From: an uncultured Acidobacteriia bacterium
Lineage (GTDB): Bacteria > Acidobacteriota > Terriglobia > Bryobacterales > Bryobacteraceae
Length of the DNA stretch: 64,000 bases
Direction: 5' to 3'
NCBI GenBank assembly: GCA_903925975.1
Contig: CAIYHG010000077.1
Span: 30,628 to 94,627, forward strand
In this document: positions 9,426 to 18,095 of the stretch, one piece after another
How the letters are laid out: the number at the start of each line of letters is the position of its first letter
Numbering within the stretch: the first letter of the stretch is position 1
The notes under the pieces: generated by a model
Databases searched by the model: none
What the model saw: the letters and a program-made list of their open reading frames with translations, nothing else
What the model was told of the DNA's origin: nothing
Made by a program: the position numbers and the translations under genes

Positions 9426-9769
9426 CCTGTTACCTCTTCTGTCGCACTAAGCTGTCGCGACTCTCCTCTTAGAGCACCGGAAGCGCCATCGTAAAGGGAC
9501 GGACAGTGGCGCCGTGGCGCTGGTGCATGTAAAGGGTGTTGCAGGCGGCCTTCTGCTGCGAGTAGTTTTTACGTGCGTGGAGAAACTTCCAATCCGCTTT
9601 GGCGGATGCAGGTTTGGTTTGCAAGGGGTGCATGTTTTGCTTGCGGCCTCCGGCAAACGGGGCTGGCTCCGGCGCCAAATCGAGCAGAGCCGGCCAGAGA
9701 CGGAAGGCATCGGGCGGCTGTCCGCCGTTTGGGCCACGCCCGCCATCCCGTGCGCCAGCCGGTACGCAG
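9426..9769. other. Intergenic region, no gene supported
   Basis: Open frames here are shadows without recognisable protein features. The stretch holds a sequence GTGCATGTTTTGC (9628-9640), one copy of a motif that recurs in other intergenic regions of this window. It presumably contains the promoter of the leftward SYLF-OmpA pair and the 3' end of the GT4-GH130 transcript. Confidence 0.5.
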
Positions 9770-11227
9770 CTATTCCATTGCTCCCAGGACTTGCTCCAAA
9801 GGAATCGTAGCGAAGGTTGTGGCGTAGTCCGATATCCCGTAGGGAATGACGAGTTGCCCGTTATGCACCAAACTGCCGCACGAGTAAACCACATTGGGCA
9901 CGTAGCCATCGCGCTCGTTTGGATTTGGTCTGATCAGCGGTTCAGGCAGGCGGCCGATCACCTTGGTGGGGTCGTCACGATCCAGCAGAAACGCGCCGAT
10001 GCAGTACTTTCGCATCGCCCCCACGCCATGGCTGATCACCAGCCAGCCTGCTTCGGTCTCGATGGGCGAGCCGCAGTTACCCAACTGAATGAACTCCCAA
10101 GGGAAGGCAGGCTCAAGGATGAGCTGCATCGTATCCCAGAAATGGAGATGATCGGAAAACATCACGTAGATGTTTTCGGCATCCTGCCGGCCGAGCATTG
10201 CATAGAGGCCGTTAATCTTTCGCGGGAAAAGCGCCATGCCTTTGTTCTCGACCGCCGGACCGTTCAGCGTGATGAACTTAAAGCGAAGGAAGTCGGTTGT
10301 TTCCAGAAACTGGGGCAGAATCAGCTTTCCGTCGTACGCGGTGTAAGTAGCATAGTAGGTGTGCGTGCCGTCCTCGTGCTGGAAGAGGACGAAGCGGGCA
10401 TCCTCGATCCCGTTGCTTTGAGAGGGCGTGACAGGAAACAGGACTCTCTCCGACAGAGCCGATTCCGATGTGAACTGGACCTCGTAATTGGATCTGGCGA
10501 GCATCTTGGTTTCTCGGGCTATGATCAGAGCCGCTGCCTGTTCATTTTCAGGCAGTTGCTGCACGGACCGGGTGATGCTGCTGAGAAGATCTTCCATCGT
10601 GAATGCGTCCGGTAAGCCGCTGAGCACCTCGCGGTTGAAAGGGCCCATGAGGCGAAGTTCCTGGAGCTTTCGCTCGAACAGTGGTTTTTGGAAGGTCGAG
10701 TTAGGCACTTGCGTCGGTTCGAGGCTGTAGCGGGACGGCACGTCCATGGTGACGTTACTGGCGGCGTCCAACACACCGCCCCGAAAAGCAATCGAAGAAA
10801 CGTGACCCTCGGCGGTGGCGCGTAAACTCAGGATGAATCTCAATGACCCCGAAGGAACACCCGACTGATCGGGATGGGGCGTCATGGAGGGATTGAAGAG
10901 CGCAGCGGCCTCAAGAGAGTACTCGTGACCGAAATAGCCGCCCAGCAGTAACTGCCGTTCTTCCGACAACAGTTGGCCGTTGAGCAGATAAGGGCTGACA
11001 TCCTCATAACGCGTTCGGAGGAAATCGTCGATCCTCACTTGGCGGCCGCCGAACTCGGCACGGACTCCCGCCAGCAGGCTATGCACCTCGCCCTCGGGCA
11101 GGGCCATAACCCGGGCGGCGATCTTGATGGAGCGCTGGTCGCTCATTGGACGAAATGGCCGGGCCAGCACATGAGTGCGGTCCGGGTCCAGAGTCACGGT
11201 GCTGCGTGTCACGTCGATAGTCTTCAT
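9770..11227 (-). CDS. GH130-family glycoside phosphorylase/hydrolase
   Basis: The 485-residue protein resembles glycoside hydrolase family 130, whose members phosphorolyse or hydrolyse beta-mannosides on a five-bladed propeller. Supporting features are FNPSMTPHPDQ near 105, SNGIEDARFVLF with the family Asp/Arg region, TYYATYTAYDG, ENKGMALFP and a C-terminal VPNVVYSCGSLVHNGQLVIPYGISD. Its ATG overlaps the stop of the upstream glycosyltransferase (ATGA), so both are made from one transcript. I infer a synthesis/turnover pair for a mannose-containing oligosaccharide; the exact linkage cannot be read from sequence. Confidence 0.8.
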   Translation of the reverse strand: MKTIDVTRSTVTLDPDRTHVLARPFRPMSDQRSIKIAARVMALPEGEVHSLLAGVRAEFGGRQVRIDDFLRTRYEDVSPYLLNGQLLSEERQLLLGGYFGHEYSLEAAALFNPSMTPHPDQSGVPSGSLRFILSLRATAEGHVSSIAFRGGVLDAASNVTMDVPSRYSLEPTQVPNSTFQKPLFERKLQELRLMGPFNREVLSGLPDAFTMEDLLSSITRSVQQLPENEQAAALIIARETKMLARSNYEVQFTSESALSERVLFPVTPSQSNGIEDARFVLFQHEDGTHTYYATYTAYDGKLILPQFLETTDFLRFKFITLNGPAVENKGMALFPRKINGLYAMLGRQDAENIYVMFSDHLHFWDTMQLILEPAFPWEFIQLGNCGSPIETEAGWLVISHGVGAMRKYCIGAFLLDRDDPTKVIGRLPEPLIRPNPNERDGYVPNVVYSCGSLVHNGQLVIPYGISDYATTFATIPLEQVLGAME

Positions 11228-13521
11228 TGAGTAGTTGAGGCTGACATGCCGGCCCGGCGAACTGCAATCATAGGAGCTTGCGCCAACCGTATTTCGGTCA
11301 GTGACATGAGAAAGGCCAGCATCGATTCGGCCCCCTGGTTTTCATTGGCCCCGTCCGCGTGCAGGCCGTCCCGGCAGCCACCGGTCTGGCTGGCATAGAC
11401 TTCCAAACCGAGGTCGTTGCGGCCAAGGAACCAGTCGAAAGCGCGCTGGGCCTGCTCGCGCCACCACGGCTCGCCAGTGGCGCGGTACGCCGCCAGGCAA
11501 GCAGAAACCGTGCTCTGCGCCTCGATAGGTTGCTGGTCAAAATCCGCGCGTGAGCCGTGGCGCTTGTAGAACCCGTTGCTGCCGATGGGCCGCAGTTGGC
11601 CGCGCTGCGAAGTTTGTTCGCCTACCAGCCAGCGCAACGCCTGTATGCCTCGTTCGTACACGCCCTCTTGTCCGGTAACGCGGCCGGTCAGAATCAGCGC
11701 GTGAGGCAGTTTGGCGTTGTCGTAGGTCAACACGTCTTCAAACCATGTCCAGCCCGGTTCGGCGACCTTGTCGAAGATCGCCATCAACCTCCCGGTCAGC
11801 CCCTCGCGGATGCCGGCGGCTAATCGGTCAGTCTTCGCCTGGCGCAGATATTCGTCAAGGCCCAAAAGGGTGAATGCCCACGCGCGTGGCGAACTGAAAT
11901 CCATCGCGGCAGGCAGCGCCTGCACGAATAGCCGCTCGGTCATCTTCCGCAGCTCCCAATGCTGGGAACGGCCGGCGGCTGTGCCAAGCGCCCAGAGCGC
12001 GCGGCCGTGTGAGTCTTCGGATCCCCGCTCATCGAGCCAGTGGCCGCCGCTACTGAAGAAGTTGTGGAAACGCGCCGAATCCGGGTCGAAGGCGGCGTCC
12101 AGAAACGCAGCGTACGTTGCGCCGAGCGCCCGCGCCCGCTTCGGGGATTCATCCAGTTGGTTCAGCCACACCGTCAGTATGAGCGCGCGGGCATTGTCGT
12201 CGGTGCAGTAGCCTTCAGCGAGGTTTGGAGCGGTGAGACTCGCGTGCTGGAAGATTCCCGTGGAATCCGTCATCCGGTAGAGATGATCCAGGTTTAGCGC
12301 CGGCATTTCACGCGGCCGATAGCCGAACCCGTTCACGGGGACAGATTCGCGGGCTGCCGCAACCTTCCGCCGCCGCGCCAGTTCAAAGGAGCGCATGTAC
12401 AATCCCGCGGTGTTGCTCCAAACCATCTTGCGGCCCATGTTGTAGGCGTTGTCGCTCATGGCGCTCCGGCGGGTTTCGTCGCGCAACAAGCCACGCACCT
12501 CGCGCGCAATCGCAGCCGGGTCGGCAAATGGCACCAGCACTCCGCGCTCATCCTGCAACAATTCGGCCGCGTGCCAATACGGCGTCGAGATAACGGCTTT
12601 GCCCGCGCCAAACGCATAAGCTAAGGTGCCCGAGGTAATCTGGGCCTCATCCAGGTAAGGAGTGACGTAAAGATCCGCCGCGCCGATGAACTCGGTCAGT
12701 TCTTGAAGTTCCACAAAGCGGTTGTCGAAGATGACGTGCTTCTCCAGTTTGTGACTTCTTACAATCGCCTCGAGTCCCAGGCGGTAGCCGTCGCCCCTGG
12801 CGGCCAACTCATGGGGGTGGGTGGCGCCCAGTACAACATAGACAAGGTCGGGAAATTCCGCCACCACGTCCGGAAGAGCGTTGAGCACATGCTCAATTCC
12901 CTTGTTGGGCGAAAGCAGTCCGAATGTGAGCAATACCTTCTTGCCGCCCACGCCGAATTGGGCCTTGTAATGATCCGGGGCCATAAATGCTACGTCTGGA
13001 ATGCCATGCGGGATTAGGTCGATCTTAGCTAGTGGAGCGTGGTAGACGTCCCGCAAGATCACTCGTCCCCGTTCCGTCATCACCACCAGCCGCGTCGAAC
13101 GGGCGATCAGCCCCTGCATGACCCTGTGCTGGTCGGTATTTGGCTTGAGGAGGACGGTGTGCAGCGTGGTGACCACCGGCGCTTCCAACTCACGCAGCAG
13201 GGTCAGCAAGTGGCTGCCGGCCGGTCCACCGAAGATCCCGAACTCGTGCTGAAGCGAAACAACGTCCACCTTGCCGGCGTTCAGGAAGTTCGCGGCGCGC
13301 CGATAGGAATCGATATCCTGTTCTTCGATCTCGAAACGGACCACGTCCGGATACCGGTAGCTCCCGCCGGGGTCATTCACCGGCGCCGCGAAGCACTGGG
13401 TTTGTGGACTCCTCTTCGCCACCGCCCCAAGCAGGTCAGACGTGAACGTGGCGATGCCGCATTTGCGCGGTAAATAGTCGCCTAGAAATGCCAGGTTTCG
13501 AATGCTGGTATCCGTTTTCAC
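11224..13521 (-). CDS. Two-domain protein: GT4 glycosyltransferase plus C-terminal helical (alpha/alpha)6-like domain
   Basis: The 765-residue protein starts at a GTG. Residues 1-380 form a GT-B fold family 4 glycosyltransferase: GDYLPRKCGIATFTSDL near the start, HEFGIFGGPAGSHLL, LHTVLLKPN, DLIPHGIPDV, LTFGLLSPNKGIEHVL and YVTPYLDEAQITSGTLAYAFGAGKAVIST. Residues from about 410 are helical with YCTDDNARALIL and repeated Trp/Glu motifs, suggesting an alpha/alpha-toroid of the kind found in glycoside-processing enzymes. The linkage of a transferase to a toroid, and coupling to a GH130 gene, suggests made-to-length oligosaccharide metabolism. The sugar donor is unknown. Confidence 0.8.
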   Translation of the reverse strand: MKTDTSIRNLAFLGDYLPRKCGIATFTSDLLGAVAKRSPQTQCFAAPVNDPGGSYRYPDVVRFEIEEQDIDSYRRAANFLNAGKVDVVSLQHEFGIFGGPAGSHLLTLLRELEAPVVTTLHTVLLKPNTDQHRVMQGLIARSTRLVVMTERGRVILRDVYHAPLAKIDLIPHGIPDVAFMAPDHYKAQFGVGGKKVLLTFGLLSPNKGIEHVLNALPDVVAEFPDLVYVVLGATHPHELAARGDGYRLGLEAIVRSHKLEKHVIFDNRFVELQELTEFIGAADLYVTPYLDEAQITSGTLAYAFGAGKAVISTPYWHAAELLQDERGVLVPFADPAAIAREVRGLLRDETRRSAMSDNAYNMGRKMVWSNTAGLYMRSFELARRRKVAAARESVPVNGFGYRPREMPALNLDHLYRMTDSTGIFQHASLTAPNLAEGYCTDDNARALILTVWLNQLDESPKRARALGATYAAFLDAAFDPDSARFHNFFSSGGHWLDERGSEDSHGRALWALGTAAGRSQHWELRKMTERLFVQALPAAMDFSSPRAWAFTLLGLDEYLRQAKTDRLAAGIREGLTGRLMAIFDKVAEPGWTWFEDVLTYDNAKLPHALILTGRVTGQEGVYERGIQALRWLVGEQTSQRGQLRPIGSNGFYKRHGSRADFDQQPIEAQSTVSACLAAYRATGEPWWREQAQRAFDWFLGRNDLGLEVYASQTGGCRDGLHADGANENQGAESMLAFLMSLTEIRLAQAPMIAVRRAGMSASTTQ

Positions 13522-13603
13522 AACTTGGACGCCCTTTCCCGAACTTAGGTCTTAACAGCATACGTACGGTCTAACAGCGGGCGGCGAGTCGGCCGAACTC
13601 CGC

Positions 13604-13990
13604 TCATGCGGCATCGGCTAGAGCCCCGGCCGCTTGCCATCCTTCTTGTACATCCAGGTCGGCGGCGTTTTGGCACTGGACGCAACGTGAGGCCCAAGGC
13701 AACGCAGCCAGGCGTTTCGGGTGGATGGTGGAGTCGCAGTCGGCACAGATTCCAAAAGTGCCGCCGTGCATTCTTCGCAGCGCCGCTCTCACCTCGCGCA
13801 GCAGGCGCGACTCACGGTCCACGTTTCGAATCGCCAAGTCGCGCTCCGATGCGTACTGGGTCTCATCCAATTGATCCGCGCTTTTCTCGATGGCGATGTC
13901 GTCTCGCCGCCGTAATACCCGGACCAGTTCCGCTTCCTTTTGTGCGAGGAGCAGTTCGAACTCGCGCACCTCGTCGTGTCCTATCGTCAT
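13604..13990 (-). CDS. DksA/TraR-type C4 zinc-finger regulator
   Basis: From the ATG at 13990, which has AAAGGA six bases upstream, the product is 128 residues. An N-terminal helical hairpin (about 5-75) precedes a C4 zinc finger with Cys82, Cys85, Cys103 and Cys106 in the pattern GICADCDSTI...ASRCVQCQ. DksA-family proteins enter the RNA polymerase secondary channel and alter promoter choice, often with ppGpp. In DksA an acidic coil tip is needed for activity; here the tip reads EKSADQLDETQY, which contains acidic residues but not the DxxDxA motif in clear form. The role may therefore differ from DksA itself. Confidence 0.85.
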   Translation of the reverse strand: MTIGHDEVREFELLLAQKEAELVRVLRRRDDIAIEKSADQLDETQYASERDLAIRNVDRESRLLREVRAALRRMHGGTFGICADCDSTIHPKRLAALPWASRCVQCQNAADLDVQEGWQAAGALADAA

Positions 13991-14137
13991 GGCAATCCTT
14001 TGGGCCCGTTGCGGGCGCCCATCGTACACAGCACGAGGCGGTCCACAATAGCCGCACCCATTCGGAAGGCGATCTCGTTGAGCCGGAGAGGGTTCAGCGA
14101 AGAACTGCTTGGATTGGAGGCAAAAAGTGCATTGAAA

Positions 14138-14150
14138 ATGCGAAATCTGC
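14138..14150. promoter_or_regulatory. Copy of a recurrent intergenic motif
   Basis: ATGCGAAATCTGC lies between the divergent DksA-type and FecR genes, about 115 bases from the FecR start. It matches RTGCRNNNTYTGC; see the exemplar at 44659 for the other copies. Confidence 0.3.
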
Positions 14151-14264
14151 CGACATGCGATTGCGGAGCGTTTCACTCCCCGGGGATGTGTAGGAATCGA
14201 TCCAACGCCAACCTTGCCTGGCGGCGTGGCCACGAACGTGCTTTCGCCTGACAGAAGTGAATCT

Positions 14265-15161
14265 ATGCGGAATATAACATTAGTCCTCTCGCTCATCGCA
14301 GGTTGCGGATTCCTCGCGGCTCAAAACGACCCGCCGGGCAGGGTGGGGCGTCTGAATTACATCGACGGCCCGGTGTCTCTGCGCCCGGCCGGAATGACTG
14401 ACTGGCTGGATGCGGACGTAAACCGTCCCCTTACCACGGACGATCAGATATGGGTCGGCGACGGCGCCCGAGCCGAGATTCATGTAGGCTCGACCGCCTT
14501 GCGTCTGGACTCGAACACGGCATTTCAGTTTCTTGACCTGGACGACCGGGCAATTCAGATTCAACTTTCGGAAGGATCGCTTACGGTCCGCGTTCGGAAT
14601 CTGGCGCAGCGCCAAAACCTGGAAATCGATACGCCCAGTATGGCTTTCACAGTGCTTCAGCCCGGCGAATATCGGATTGGCGCCGACGCCGATTCACAGA
14701 CGGCAACGGTAACGGTTCGCGCGGGCGAAGGCGAGGTGATCGGCGGGGGCCGAACGTTTTCGGTTCGCGCGGGGCAGCAGGCGCGCGTGGATGGCTACGA
14801 CCAGGCTACCTACCGCATGATGTCGGCTCCCCGTATGGATGCGTGGGACCAGTGGAGCGCTTCGCGTGACCGCCGGGAAGATCAATCGATGTCCGCCCGC
14901 TACGTCTCTCGTGAAATGAACGGCTATGATGACCTCGATCAGTACGGCAGTTGGGCCAATAGGCCGGGCTACGGACAGGTTTGGATGCCATCCGGACTCG
15001 CGGGGGATTGGGCGCCGTATCACGACGGTATTGGGCTTGGATTTCGCCCTGGGGATGGACGTGGGTCGATAACGCGCCGTGGGGCTTCGCGCCTTATCAC
15101 TATGGCCGCTGGGCCTCCTTCGATGGCCGTTGGGGATGGGTGCCTGGGCCGTATGGGATGA
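14265..15161 (+). CDS. FecR-domain exported protein, 5' part of a frameshifted gene
   Basis: From ATG 14265 the frame encodes a signal peptide (ITLVLSLIAGCGFLAAQ) and a FecR-like beta domain with VGRLNYIDGPVSLRP, DDQIWVGDGARAEIHVG and QLSEGSLTVRVRNL. A Tyr/Trp/Gly-rich stretch GSWANRPGYGQVWMPSG...WAPYHDG follows. At about 15030 the expected motif ...HDG-W-WISPWGW breaks: this frame reads unrelated residues to 15161, while the overlapping +1 frame continues perfectly with YWAWISPWGWTWVDN. A single-base deletion, real or from assembly, explains this. The intact protein would be about 795 residues and probably surface exposed. Confidence 0.75.
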   Translation: MRNITLVLSLIAGCGFLAAQNDPPGRVGRLNYIDGPVSLRPAGMTDWLDADVNRPLTTDDQIWVGDGARAEIHVGSTALRLDSNTAFQFLDLDDRAIQIQLSEGSLTVRVRNLAQRQNLEIDTPSMAFTVLQPGEYRIGADADSQTATVTVRAGEGEVIGGGRTFSVRAGQQARVDGYDQATYRMMSAPRMDAWDQWSASRDRREDQSMSARYVSREMNGYDDLDQYGSWANRPGYGQVWMPSGLAGDWAPYHDGIGLGFRPGDGRGSITRRGASRLITMAAGPPSMAVGDGCLGRMG

Positions 15162-16648
15162 CGCCGCTCTATGCGCCGGCGCTGGTGGCATGGGTCGGCG
15201 GGGGTGGCTTCAGTGTAAGCTTCTCTTTCGGCAACGCCGCCGCAATAGGATGGTTTCCTCTGGGGCCGCGCGAGCCGTACTTCCCGAGTTACAACGTGAG
15301 TTCCGACTATTTCGGCCGGGTAAATAGCACTAACACGGTGATCAACAGCGTCACCATCAATAACTATTACAGCAACAGCCGGAGCCCGGACGGATCGGCT
15401 TTCAACAACATACGATACGCGAACCGGGACGTGCGGAACGCGGTGACGGCAGTGCCGCAGGAGAGGTTCTCCGACGGGCGCCGTGTATCCGACAGCGCAC
15501 GCGCCGTATCCGCCGCCCAGCTTGGGAATACGCGCTTCGCCGCCGCTCCGGCAGTCGCGCCGCAGCGTGCCAGCGTGCTAGGCCCCAAGGCAGGTGAAGC
15601 TTCCCGCGCTCCGCGCCCGCCCGACGCCGTCCTGAATCGGCCGGTTGTGGCCCGCACCGCTCCTCCCGCCGCACCGGCGGCTTTCGAGCGGCAGCAGGTG
15701 GAACTGAATCGGAATCCCGGCCGTCCTCTTCCAGCGGCGACAGTCCAGCAGATGGGACGGGATGCTCCGGCCCGGAAATCGCAGGTTCGCGTCGAAGACA
15801 TGAATCGGGTCCAGCGCGTGCAACCATCGGTTGGCGGCGCGCCGCAGCAAGGCTCGCGCGTAGCGAATCCCGGCCAACCGCAAACTGCGGCGCCGCAGCC
15901 CGCGGACAACAATCGACAGAACCCCGCCGACAGGCAGAACAACCGGCCTGCGCCTCAGGTAGCCCGGCCCGACCCCGCGCCGCAGCCTGTTGCTGCTCCG
16001 GCGCCCGCAAACAACAACCGGCAGAACCCTGCTGACAGGCAGAACAACAGGCCTGCGCCTCAAGTTGCACGGCCCGACCCCGCGCCCCAGCCCGTTGCTG
16101 CCCCGGCGCCCGCAAACAACAACCGGCAGAACCCTGCCGACAGGCAGAACAACAGGCCTGCGCCTCAAGTTGCACAGCCCGACCCCGCGCCCCAGCCCGC
16201 TGCTGCCCCGGCGCCCGCAAACAACAACCGGCAGAACCCTGCCGACAGGCAGAACAACAGGCCTGCGCCTCAGGCTGCCCGGCCCGACCCCGCGCCCCAG
16301 CCCGCTGCTGCCCCGGCGCCCGCAAACAACAATCGGCAGAACCCTGCCGACAGGCAGAACAACAGGCCTGCGCCTCAGGCTGCCCGGCCCGACCCCGCGC
16401 CCCAGCCCGTTGCCACCCCGGCGCAACAGCCCGTCGCTGCCCCAGCGCCCGCAAACAACAATCGACAGAACCCCGCCGACAGGCAGAACAACAGGCCTGC
16501 GCGTCAGGCTGCCCGGCCCGACCCGGCGCCGCAGCCCGCTGCTGCCCCGGCGCAACAAGAGAAACCGGCTCCCGCAGCGAAGCCTGAGCCCAAAGGTCGC
16601 TCAAAGCAGGCCGCGGATAAGCCGGACAAGAACGACGAGAAGAAATAG
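14981..16648 (+). CDS. 3' part of the frameshifted FecR/WG-rich protein, with Pro/Asn/Gln repeats
   Basis: Genuine coding in this frame begins near 15030 with WISPWGWTWVDN, then APYHYGRWASFDGRWGWVPG and a hydrophobic Gly-rich core (APALVAWVGGGGFSVSF). This continues the protein begun at 14265. The ATG at 14981 is a chance start; residues before about 17 are out-of-frame readings of the upstream part. From about residue 305 the protein becomes a low-complexity tail of 35-residue repeats rich in Pro, Ala, Gln and Asn, ending in a Lys-rich segment. If the frame break is real, this part is not translated unless ribosomes shift. Confidence 0.7.
   Translation: MDAIRTRGGLGAVSRRYWAWISPWGWTWVDNAPWGFAPYHYGRWASFDGRWGWVPGPYGMTPLYAPALVAWVGGGGFSVSFSFGNAAAIGWFPLGPREPYFPSYNVSSDYFGRVNSTNTVINSVTINNYYSNSRSPDGSAFNNIRYANRDVRNAVTAVPQERFSDGRRVSDSARAVSAAQLGNTRFAAAPAVAPQRASVLGPKAGEASRAPRPPDAVLNRPVVARTAPPAAPAAFERQQVELNRNPGRPLPAATVQQMGRDAPARKSQVRVEDMNRVQRVQPSVGGAPQQGSRVANPGQPQTAAPQPADNNRQNPADRQNNRPAPQVARPDPAPQPVAAPAPANNNRQNPADRQNNRPAPQVARPDPAPQPVAAPAPANNNRQNPADRQNNRPAPQVAQPDPAPQPAAAPAPANNNRQNPADRQNNRPAPQAARPDPAPQPAAAPAPANNNRQNPADRQNNRPAPQAARPDPAPQPVATPAQQPVAAPAPANNNRQNPADRQNNRPARQAARPDPAPQPAAAPAQQEKPAPAAKPEPKGRSKQAADKPDKNDEKK
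15908..16549 (+). repeat. Six in-frame coding repeats of 105 bp
   Basis: The unit begins NNRQNPADRQNNRPAPQ and is 35 residues long. Successive copies start at intervals of 105 bases; the sixth is displaced by a 24-base insertion encoding PVATPAQQ. Copies differ at few bases, mainly Val/Ala and Arg/Gln exchanges, which indicates recent expansion by recombination. The reading frame is kept throughout. Confidence 0.95.
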
Positions 16649-16659
16649 TCACATATCCG

Positions 16660-16700
16660 TGCGGGCGCCGGGACTCATCATCGTGCTCCGGGCGCCCGCA
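16660..16700 (+). terminator. Strong hairpin between the FecR and phospholipase genes
   Basis: TGCGGGCGCC (16660-16669) pairs perfectly with GGCGCCCGCA (16691-16700) around a 21-base loop. It lies between two genes in the same direction, with no T tract. Termination or mRNA stabilisation are both possible. Confidence 0.45.
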
Positions 16701-16720
16701 GCACCCCCAGAGAGGAAGTC

Positions 16721-18043
16721 ATGATTCAACGCGATGTAGTACGCCGGCTCCGCAGAGTGTGGCTGCCGGCCGCGTTTGGGCTGCTGTTACTGCTTCAAGC
16801 GCCCGCTGCCTACTCATATTCCGTTCTCAGTCACGAAGCAATCATCGACTCCACTTGGGATAGCGCAATCAAGCCGCTGCTGGTCAAGCGATTCCCCGCC
16901 GCCACGGCCGATGATTTGAGGCAGGCGCATGGGTTCGCCTATGGAGGATGCATTATCCAGGACTTAGGCTACTATCCCTTCGGCAGCAAGTTCTTCAGCG
17001 ATTTGACCCATTACGTCCGAACCGGCGATTTCATCGTCAACCTGATCCGCGACTCCCAGGACCTAAACGAGTACGCCTTCGCTCTGGGAGCGTTGTCGCA
17101 CTATGCCGCCGATAATAACGGGCACCCTCTGGCTGTCAACACGGCTGTTCCTCTCTTCTATCCGGAGCTCGGGCAAAAATTCGGAAAGGCGGTGACGTAT
17201 GCCGACGATCCGTATTCCCATGCCAAGACGGAATTCGCTTTCGACGTCTTCCAGGCAGCTAAAGAACGCTATGCTCCGGAGGCGTACAAAGACTTCATCG
17301 GTTTTGAAGTCTCCAAACCCGTGCTCGAGCGAGCGTTCCAAGATACCTACGGGATAAAGCCGGAGCAGGCATTGCTGAGCATCGATCTTGCAATCGGCTC
17401 GTACCGCCGGGCCGTCAGCACGATCTTCCCGGCTATGACCAAAGTCGCCTGGCAGCTCAAGAAACAGGAGATCAGAAAGGATGCTCCCAGCGCGACCCGC
17501 AAGAAATTTCTCTACAATCTATCCAGGTCCAGCTACGAAAAGAACTGGGGCAATACTTACACCAAGCCGGGGATACGGTCGAAGATCCTGGCTTTCTTCT
17601 TGCGCATCGTGCCGAAGATCGGGCCGTTCCGGGCGCTTGCATTTAAACCGCTTACGCCTGAAACCGAGAAGATGTACATGGCCAGCTTCAATGCGACCAT
17701 TGACCGCTATCGGGAGCTGCTATTAGAAGTGAAAGCGGGTACGCTCAAGCTGCCGAACGCAAACCTTGACGTTGGGGTGTACATGGCGCCGGGGCAATAC
17801 ACGCTGGAGGATGACGTTTACCTGCGCCTGCTGGACAAGCTCGATAGTCATTATGCCGAGATATCTCAAGATCTCCGCAGCAATATTCTCAAGTTCTACG
17901 GGGATTTAAGCCTTCCCTTTTCGACCAAGAAGGATGCCGGCGATTGGGCGAGATTAGAAAAAGAACTCGATTACTTGCGGGCTATTGATACGGACCTGCG
18001 GCATCCCGTGGTTGCGGCGACCGGGGTTACTCCTTCCAAGTAA
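16721..18043 (+). CDS. Zinc-dependent phospholipase C-like exported protein
   Basis: The start ATG follows GAGGAAG. The 440-residue product has a hydrophobic signal (VWLPAAFGLLLLLQAPAAYSYS) and a domain resembling the Zn_dep_PLPC group: SVLSHEAIIDS, then AYGGCIIQDLGYYPFGS, FALGALSHYAADNNGHPLAVN and DDPYSHAKTEFAFD. These supply the His/Asp residues expected to ligate zinc. Long helices fill the remainder. Members hydrolyse phospholipids or glycosyl-phosphatidylinositol anchors; substrate and secretion beyond the inner membrane are not shown here. A hairpin separates it from the upstream gene, so it probably has its own promoter. Confidence 0.75.
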   Translation: MIQRDVVRRLRRVWLPAAFGLLLLLQAPAAYSYSVLSHEAIIDSTWDSAIKPLLVKRFPAATADDLRQAHGFAYGGCIIQDLGYYPFGSKFFSDLTHYVRTGDFIVNLIRDSQDLNEYAFALGALSHYAADNNGHPLAVNTAVPLFYPELGQKFGKAVTYADDPYSHAKTEFAFDVFQAAKERYAPEAYKDFIGFEVSKPVLERAFQDTYGIKPEQALLSIDLAIGSYRRAVSTIFPAMTKVAWQLKKQEIRKDAPSATRKKFLYNLSRSSYEKNWGNTYTKPGIRSKILAFFLRIVPKIGPFRALAFKPLTPETEKMYMASFNATIDRYRELLLEVKAGTLKLPNANLDVGVYMAPGQYTLEDDVYLRLLDKLDSHYAEISQDLRSNILKFYGDLSLPFSTKKDAGDWARLEKELDYLRAIDTDLRHPVVAATGVTPSK

Positions 18044-18053
18044 AGCAACATGC

Positions 18054-18079
18054 GGCAGCTACGCTTCGGCGCGGCTGCC
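18054..18079. terminator. Hairpin between convergent genes
   Basis: GGCAGC and GCTGCC form the outer stem, and CGC-TTCG-GCG the inner stem with a stable TTCG loop. It follows the phospholipase stop codon and faces a converging gene, a usual place for a bidirectional terminator. Confidence 0.5.
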
Positions 18080-18095
18080 ACGTGGCCTCTCGGCT

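Noticed and set aside
9469..9909. A 146-codon minus-strand gene after GH130
   Set aside because: It overlaps the GH130 3' end, has no domain, and its sequence is Cys/Pro/Trp-rich noise.
15908..16549. CRISPR array
   Set aside because: Repeats abut without unique spacers and keep one reading frame; no cas genes are nearby.
15578..16724. Repeat-rich frames on both strands opposite the Pro/Asn/Gln tail
   Set aside because: They reflect the same 105-bp repeats read in other frames; only the frame continuing from the WISPWGW motif has coherent protein features.
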